A stretch of DNA of 64,000 bases. Source: Prochlorococcus sp. AG-355-N16 (GTDB taxonomy: Bacteria; Cyanobacteriota; Cyanobacteriia; PCC-6307; Cyanobiaceae). The first letter of the stretch is position 1. Each line of letters starts with the position of its first letter. Of this stretch, positions 59,499 through 64,000 are shown piece by piece. Position numbers and translations under genes: made by a program. The notes under the pieces were generated by a model, which saw only the letters and a list, made by a program, of their open reading frames with translations, ran no database searches and was not told the DNA's origin. Location of the stretch: contig QCEF01000003.1 in the NCBI GenBank assembly GCA_003278545.1, forward strand, positions 112,380 through 176,379, given 5' to 3'.

Positions 59499-59538
59499 AC
59501 TATAATTTAAATAATTTAGAATCATCAAAAGTTAAAAA

Positions 59539-59889
59539 ATGAAAATAATAAAACAATTTCCATTGATAATTCTAATTGCAATTTTCTTAATTTCTTGTAA
59601 GACATCAACTAATAAAGAAGATCCCATAAATAATTTGGAAAAAAATATTGAGGAGAATCCTAATTCAGAAAAGAAAAGAATGGAAATAAAGTTTTCGTGT
59701 GGAGAAAATGGTATTTCAGAATACTTAGATGATGGATGGAATATTATAAGAGAAGATTCCCAAGAAAAAATTTGCACATGGAAATCTGTTCCTGCCACAA
59801 AAGATTGTAATATGGAAAAAGATAAAGGATGTAAAATAACACAGCCAGATAAAATAGGTGAAGAGAAAATTTATTTATTGGAAAAATAA
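59539..59889 (+). CDS. Putative lipoprotein, 116 aa
   Basis: The N-terminus 'MKIIKQFPLIILIAIFLISC' is a lipoprotein signal with lipobox L-I-S-C at residues 17-20. The mature part has four further cysteines ('FSCGENG', 'KICTWKS', 'KDCNMEKDKGCKI') that probably form disulfides in the periplasm. No domain is recognised. It stands alone on the plus strand 40 bp after the 58-residue gene. Confidence 0.65.
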   Translation: MKIIKQFPLIILIAIFLISCKTSTNKEDPINNLEKNIEENPNSEKKRMEIKFSCGENGISEYLDDGWNIIREDSQEKICTWKSVPATKDCNMEKDKGCKITQPDKIGEEKIYLLEK

Positions 59890-59898
59890 ATTTAATAT

Positions 59899-60027
59899 AT
59901 GACTCCAAACTCAGAAAGCTTGGTTGATTTAATTTTTAAGAAATTAAAAACCTATAAGAATAAAAAAATATTTTTAGAAAAAGAAAGTTTGAATAAATTT
60001 ATTGTTTCTCTTTTCAAAGAAAACTGA
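59899..60027 (+). CDS. 42-residue microprotein
   Basis: An ATG at 59899 and a TGA at 60025-60027 frame a 42-residue product rich in Lys ('VDLIFKKLKTYKNKKIFLEK'). It lies 9 bp after the lipoprotein gene and could be cotranscribed. Coding status rests on frame and spacing only, so it is tentative. Confidence 0.4.
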   Translation: MTPNSESLVDLIFKKLKTYKNKKIFLEKESLNKFIVSLFKEN

Positions 60028-60085
60028 ATTAAGGACTTATTTAAGTTAACTGCTATATTTAGATAAATTTTATGAATAAAAAGAA

Positions 60086-60181
60086 ATGAATAATTTTTCT
60101 TCATTAACTGTTATCTTGGCAATTATATTCATTGCAAGTCTTTATTTTTTATTTAGGGTTACTTCTAGTACAAGGAACTAA
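60086..60181 (+). CDS. 31-residue single-span membrane peptide
   Basis: An ATG at 60086 opens 31 codons ending at TAA 60179-60181. The peptide is one membrane span ('LTVILAIIFIASLYFLFRV') with a short polar tail. The size and shape resemble small photosynthetic subunits, but I cannot match it to one. A 5-codon mini-frame just upstream (60072) overlaps its start. Confidence 0.45.
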   Translation: MNNFSSLTVILAIIFIASLYFLFRVTSSTRN

Positions 60182-60199
60182 GATATTTTTAATTGATTC

Positions 60200-60382
60200 T
60201 TAGATGATGGGATCATCTCTAAGTAGTAAAACCGTATGCTTATTTAAACCATCATTAATCCATTCCTTATATTCTTCTAGGACACACTTTTTATCAGAAT
60301 TATTTAATAAATTAATTCTTTTTTTTGCATTGTCCAAGGCTAAGTTAATACAGAATTCATAATCATTGGAGTTTTCTTGCAT
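60200..60382 (-). CDS. Hypothetical protein, 60 aa
   Basis: This is a short helical protein ('DYEFCINLALDNAKKRINLL') with a C-terminal 'EEYKEWINDGLNKHTVLLLR'. No family is recognised. It is likely one of the small genes typical of high-light Prochlorococcus. Confidence 0.5.
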   Translation of the reverse strand: MQENSNDYEFCINLALDNAKKRINLLNNSDKKCVLEEYKEWINDGLNKHTVLLLRDDPII

Positions 60383-60523
60383 AAGTTTTTATTAAATCTT
60401 AGTGAAAATAATTTCTTATTCTGTATAGAAAATTACAATAATAAGCGTTGATTTAATAAGAGTATCAAGCAATACGGAAGAATTTTTAATATATTTGAGA
60501 TACTGATCTTTTACAGAAATACT

Positions 60524-60718
60524 ATGTCATACGAAGCAGGCAGTAAAGAATGTAGACATTTAATTGAAGCCAAAGAAAGCCTTTTATCAACATTAGATGC
60601 GTTAAGTAATATAAATTCGACCGATCTAATACAAATTCAAATTAAAGAAATTTACAATGAATTAGAACAGATGCACGATAATAGAAAAAAAATAGAATCA
60701 GCTACAAATTATATTTAA
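60524..60718 (+). CDS. Hypothetical helical protein, 64 aa
   Basis: The product is predicted as a two-helix hairpin ('ECRHLIEAKESLLSTLDAL' and 'IQIKEIYNELEQMHDNRKKI'). No family is recognised. The convergent gene at 60742 begins 23 bp after its end, and both encode short helical hairpins. Confidence 0.5.
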   Translation: MSYEAGSKECRHLIEAKESLLSTLDALSNINSTDLIQIQIKEIYNELEQMHDNRKKIESATNYI

Positions 60719-60741
60719 TTTATTAAAATTTACCGAAGTTT

Positions 60742-60939
60742 TCAGAATTGGCTTTTAATCTTCGTTACTTTTTTTTCTGATAATAAATCCAATAGAGCAT
60801 CAAGCTGTGAGAGTACTTCTTTTGCTTGATTAAGATCTGGCAACAAATCTTCTTTGATGAGCATTTGATGCATCTCTCTAAGTTCTAACCTTATATATCT
60901 AAGGTGAGAACATACTTCCTCTCTCTTAGTTGCACTCAT
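60742..60939 (-). CDS. Hypothetical helical protein, 65 aa
   Basis: This is a helical protein with 'VCSHLRYIRLELREMHQMLI' and a leucine-rich second helix ('KEVLSQLDALLDLLSEKKV'). Function unknown. It has an ATG start at 60937-60939 and clean frame composition compared with the surrounding AT-rich DNA. Confidence 0.55.
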   Translation of the reverse strand: MSATKREEVCSHLRYIRLELREMHQMLIKEDLLPDLNQAKEVLSQLDALLDLLSEKKVTKIKSQF

Positions 60940-61075
60940 ATTCCCCTTATATTCTTTACATTATACAATACAATCTTTTTTGACTCCCATAACAATTTTG
61001 TTAAATTGAAAATTTTTTTCAACCCCAACAACGTATCAAAATCTTTTAACGTTGCTTTGTAGTAATATATCCTTC

Positions 61076-61249
61076 ATGAAAAAGAAAAAATCAAAAAAAA
61101 TCCAACCCAATTCAATTTTAAAAGATCAAAAATTAGGTCAAACAAAAAATTCGGCAAAATTAGTACTGTTTGTTTTCGGTCTAGGTCCAATTATTGGCAT
61201 AATAATATTTTTGTATAGTAAGGGATTTTTTAATTCGCCAACTATTTAA
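61076..61249 (+). CDS. Small basic membrane protein, 57 aa
   Basis: The open frame begins at 61052, but the ATG at 61076 gives the likely start, 'KKKKSKKIQPNSILKDQ'. A single span ('LVLFVFGLGPIIGIIIFLYS') follows the basic segment. The topology is positive-inside with a short outside tail. No family is recognised. Confidence 0.6.
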   Translation: MKKKKSKKIQPNSILKDQKLGQTKNSAKLVLFVFGLGPIIGIIIFLYSKGFFNSPTI

Positions 61250-61306
61250 GTCTTAAGTAATTAAATTAGATTTGAAAATAATTAATTTAATAAAATCTTA
61301 GAATAA

Positions 61307-61510
61307 TTATTGAAATTTTTTTAATGAAAATATTCTAAATTCTACCATTTTTCTAGCATTTTCTGGATTAGATATTAAAAAAGGGTGGTCTGATAAAAGT
61401 TCAAAAACCTTATCTATCTTGTACCTTATATCATCACAATCAATATTTTCCCATTCCTCATCAAATGACATCGCAAAGCTATCAGCATTATCATATAGTT
61501 TATCTTTCAT
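61307..61510 (-). CDS. Hypothetical acidic protein, 67 aa
   Basis: The product is acidic in its first half ('MSFDEEWENIDCDDIRYKID') and helical after ('VFELLSDHPFLISNPENARK'). No domain is recognised. It is the last small gene before the ribbon-helix-helix-like gene on the opposite strand. Confidence 0.5.
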   Translation of the reverse strand: MKDKLYDNADSFAMSFDEEWENIDCDDIRYKIDKVFELLSDHPFLISNPENARKMVEFRIFSLKKFQ

Positions 61511-61700
61511 AATATTTGGAATTTAAATAAAGAAAATTTCAGAAATCCGACCAAATCTGAAATAGTAATTAGAAGAAGCATATAAAACTATCCTCATGAC
61601 TATTTGAGAAATAACTTTGTATGAGTGTTCTTTAAAATTATACTTTAATCTCATTTTTTAATTTTTTAAATAAGTACTATTGATCAAAATCAAATTACAT

Positions 61701-61726
61701 TTGACAGAAGTGTTACAATATTGACA
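61701..61726. promoter_or_regulatory. Direct TTGACA repeats 20 bp apart upstream of the RHH-like gene
   Basis: TTGACA occurs at 61701-61706 and again at 61721-61726, exactly 20 bp apart (two helical turns). Between them is an 8-bp palindrome CAATATTG (61716-61723). The second copy lies 14 bp before the ATG of the putative DNA-binding protein. One copy could be a -35 box, and the arrangement could be an operator for that protein. Confidence 0.35.
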
Positions 61727-61739
61727 TATATGAAGACTC

Positions 61740-62108
61740 ATGGAAAATAAAGTTAAAAGAATAGGATATCTCCCTAGAAAAAGAGTACTTGAAATTATTG
61801 ATGAAATATCCAAAAGCGAATCTATAAGTAGATCTAAGGTAGTTGGAATATTAGTTGAGGAAGCATTAGATGCTAGGGGAATTGCGAATTTTGGATATAG
61901 TAACATCAGTAAGTCAACTATATACAAGTCGGATAATTTTAAAGATCTCCAAAAGGAGAATGCCCAATTAAAAGATGCTGAAGACGAATTTGTTGATGAT
62001 AGTGGGTACACAGTTTCATCTCACAAAACCTTAGACCGATCAATATCTTCTGCAGATATTGAATTAGCTAATAAAATAAATATTCTTAAGGAATCAGGAT
62101 TAATATGA
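61740..62108 (+). CDS. Putative ribbon-helix-helix-like DNA-binding protein
   Basis: Residues about 5-48 ('KRIGYLPRKRVLEIIDEISK' then 'ISRSKVVGILVEEALDARG') follow the strand-helix-helix pattern of CopG/Arc-type (RHH) repressors. The C-terminal region ('DLQKENAQLKDAEDEFVDD') may be a coiled coil. The 122-residue length fits a small autoregulator. The upstream DNA has paired TTGACA repeats. Family placement is tentative because I rely on pattern alone. Confidence 0.55.
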   Translation: MENKVKRIGYLPRKRVLEIIDEISKSESISRSKVVGILVEEALDARGIANFGYSNISKSTIYKSDNFKDLQKENAQLKDAEDEFVDDSGYTVSSHKTLDRSISSADIELANKINILKESGLI

Positions 62109-62238
62109 CTTTTATTGAGTAATTATTTTATTTTTAATGCATAACATTTGATCATTGTTTATTCTTAGTCAAGAAAAATATTCTTTTTACCTAATTTGAA
62201 TATTAAATCCTTTCTAATATTAATTCTGTAATTAAAAA

Positions 62239-63558
62239 ATGAAAGATATTAAATGTCCTTCATGCGGCAAAACTTTCCGAATTGATCCCAGCAGCTTTGA
62301 AGAAATTCTTCTTCAGATAAAAGACGAAGAATTTAACAAACAAATAAAAGAAAGACTTATCTTGGCTGAAGAAGATAATAAAAAAGCTTTGGAAATTTTA
62401 AAACGTGAGTTAAAAATACAGTTAATAGAGCAAAATCGCATTAAAGAGTCTGAGATACAAACTCTTGAATCTAAATTAAAAATAGCTGAAGAAAAGAAAA
62501 CAAATGCCCTCAATGATTTAAAAAATCAAGCAACAAATAAAATTAATTCATTGAATAATGAATTAATCAAATTGAAGGATGAAATCAAAAACCAGTCTTT
62601 AATTTCAGAATTATCTTTAAAAAACCAAGTAAGTGAAGCTGTTAATAATTTAGAAAAAGAGAACTCTTCATTAACAAATTCCATTGAAAAGATGAAACTT
62701 GAACATTCAATTAATGAAAAATTAATTGAAGAAAAGTTTAAAAGCAAAATTAGTGAAAGGGACCTGACTATTCAGGAATTAAGAGAAATGAAGTCTAGAT
62801 TATCTACAAAGATGGTAGGGGAAACCCTAGAAATCCATTGCGAAACCCAGTTTAATCTTAATCGTGCGTCTGCGTTTAAAAACTCATATTTCGAAAAGGA
62901 TAACGATACCTCAACTGGAAGTAAAGGGGACTATATATTTAGAGAATTTGATGAAAATAAAACAGAAGTAGTATCAATAATGTTTGAAATGAAGAATGAA
63001 AGTTTAAATGGAACTAATAAAAGAAAAAACGAAGATTTCTTAAAGGAATTAGATAAAGATAGAAGGCAAAAATCTTGTGAATACGCAGTGCTCGTATCGC
63101 TTCTAGAACCAGATAGTGAACTTTATAATGCAGGAATAGTAGACGTGTCTCATAGATTTCCAAAGATGTATGTCATAAGACCGCAATTTTTCTTGCCCAT
63201 TATTTCTCTGTTAAGAAATGCATCTATGGAAACATTAAAATATAAATCACAAATCGATTTAATGAGACGCGAGAATTACGACATAACTAATTTTGAAAGT
63301 ACTCTTGAGCAATTCAAAAATGCAGTAGGTAAAAATGTTTCACTTGCCCAGGATAGATTTAATGATGCAATTTCAGAAATTGATAAATCAATAACCCATT
63401 TACAAAAAACCAAAGAAGCTTTAATTCTTTCAAAAAAACATCTTTTATCTGCTGACAGCAAATCTCAAGACTTGACAGTAAAGAAACTAACTAGAAATAA
63501 CCCAACCATGAAGAAAAAGTTTAATGATTTAAATAATTTCGAAGATGAAGTTGCCTAA
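62239..63558 (+). CDS. DUF2130 domain protein with long coiled coil
   Basis: The N-terminus has a CxxC zinc-ribbon half ('IKCPSCGKTFRID'), followed by a coiled coil of about 150 residues and a DUF2130 domain ('MVGETLEIHCETQFNLNRAS', 'TGSKGDYIFREFDENKTE', 'IMFEMKNES', 'EYAVLVSLLEPDSELYNAG'). DUF2130 resembles PD-(D/E)xK-type folds, and the acidic 'GDYIFRE' with 'FEMKNE' would supply the metal and Lys residues. The role is unknown; phage or stress-related functions are possible. It has 130 bp of empty AT-rich DNA upstream. Confidence 0.75.
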   Translation: MKDIKCPSCGKTFRIDPSSFEEILLQIKDEEFNKQIKERLILAEEDNKKALEILKRELKIQLIEQNRIKESEIQTLESKLKIAEEKKTNALNDLKNQATNKINSLNNELIKLKDEIKNQSLISELSLKNQVSEAVNNLEKENSSLTNSIEKMKLEHSINEKLIEEKFKSKISERDLTIQELREMKSRLSTKMVGETLEIHCETQFNLNRASAFKNSYFEKDNDTSTGSKGDYIFREFDENKTEVVSIMFEMKNESLNGTNKRKNEDFLKELDKDRRQKSCEYAVLVSLLEPDSELYNAGIVDVSHRFPKMYVIRPQFFLPIISLLRNASMETLKYKSQIDLMRRENYDITNFESTLEQFKNAVGKNVSLAQDRFNDAISEIDKSITHLQKTKEALILSKKHLLSADSKSQDLTVKKLTRNNPTMKKKFNDLNNFEDEVA

Positions 63559-63653
63559 TTAAAAAAGTTTTTGAAATTAATAATATTTAAAAATATATTT
63601 AATTTCTAACTTATAAATATAATATAAGTAATAAATTACATGGTAAAAAAATA

Positions 63654-63935
63654 ATGTCTATCAACACTCCTATTTTTAGTATTGCCAAAGATCTTAATGT
63701 CGAAAGTAATAGAATATTATTAGCCTGCAAGAAACTTGGAATCAACGCAAAAGGTGCAACAAAAAGATTAAATGAAGAAGAATTAAAAAAAATTAAAAGT
63801 TATTTTGAAACGGGCAAAAATGTATCAGATGAAGTGATCAACTTAAATAAAGTTAAAACCAAAAGCAGTTCAAAAAAAATTGTAGAAAAGGTAAAGATAA
63901 AATATTTTGCAAACAGACTTATTCGCAAATCTTAA
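63654..63935 (+). CDS. Stand-alone IF-2 N-terminal-domain protein
   Basis: Residues 1-50 ('TPIFSIAKDLNVESNRILLA' then 'CKKLGINAKGATKRLNEEEL') match the small helical domain found at the N-terminus of translation initiation factor IF-2. The rest is a basic tail without the GTPase, so the protein is not IF-2. It may compete for, or bind to, the same ribosome or RNA partners. It is 93 residues long and has an ATG start with clean upstream spacing. Confidence 0.65.
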   Translation: MSINTPIFSIAKDLNVESNRILLACKKLGINAKGATKRLNEEELKKIKSYFETGKNVSDEVINLNKVKTKSSSKKIVEKVKIKYFANRLIRKS

Positions 63936-64000
63936 ATAAAAATAATTTTTTCTAATTACTTAAAGGAATAAGCCACAGAAGAAAAAAATAATAAATTATC

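Noticed and set aside
61029..61054. 6-bp inverted repeat CAACGT/ACGTTG before the small membrane gene
   Set aside because: Arms are short with a 14-nt loop; expected by chance in this much sequence.
57749..64000. Prophage or insertion element in the small-gene region
   Set aside because: No integrase, transposase, terminal repeats, tRNA or phage structural gene is visible.

Overview
The window looks like chromosome of a high-light-adapted Prochlorococcus (MED4-like HLI type). The base composition is very AT-rich, genes are tightly packed with start/stop overlaps, and chlP, petN, pcyA, thf1, ccsA, a CIA30-family gene and several cyanobacteria-only families are present. The local gene order (fba, Gfo/Idh oxidoreductase, small secreted protein, accD, prk, leuB, lpxD, proB, a YqeG-type phosphatase, ruvX) also fits that group. 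This is recognition from sequence alone; the strain is not assigned. I saw no tRNA, rRNA, insertion sequence or CRISPR array.

Layout. 1-9 kb: a partial DUF296/glutaredoxin-like fusion, pgsA, an epimerase-type gene, hisA, then a plus-strand run of cyanobacterial conserved genes (DUF3685/Ycf55-like, a thioredoxin-fold lumenal protein, a CofE-like ligase, a GNAT-like protein, ruvX, DUF3727, a YqeG HAD phosphatase). 9-17 kb: proB, lpxD, leuB, prk, accD, an oxidoreductase, a decayed class I aldolase and the functional class II aldolase. 17-30 kb: purQS, a CobW GTPase, a pentapeptide protein, ilvD, then the minus-strand carbon/tetrapyrrole genes pgl, gnd, glgC, hemA and glpX facing rpe. 30-46 kb: ccsA, lptB, typA, two M15 peptidases, chlP, glyS, sir, recG, tsf and rpsB. 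46-57.5 kb: a glycosyltransferase, the pcyA-devBCA operon, a paired M16 protease, a SipA-like gene, and the quality-control genes ftsH, clpP and thf1. 57.5-64 kb: petN with an overlapping microprotein gene, then a loose run of very small, mostly unrecognised genes, a ribbon-helix-helix-like protein, a DUF2130 gene and a stand-alone IF-2 N-terminal-domain protein.

How it works together. Many genes serve the Calvin cycle and its branches: prk, class II fba, glpX (FBPase/SBPase), rpe, gnd, pgl and glgC. Others feed pigment and electron transport: hemA, chlP, pcyA, ccsA, petN. A third group deals with thylakoid protein quality control: ftsH, thf1, clpP.

The two observations I rate highest are: (1) a 68-codon remnant of a eukaryote-type class I fructose-bisphosphate aldolase directly upstream of the class II gene (15680-15886), with no usable start codon; and (2) an rpsB leader (46677-46752) whose interleaved 8-bp and 9-bp complementary segments plus a nested 6-bp hairpin predict a pseudoknot overlapping the ribosome-binding region, a candidate ribosomal-protein S2 autoregulatory RNA.
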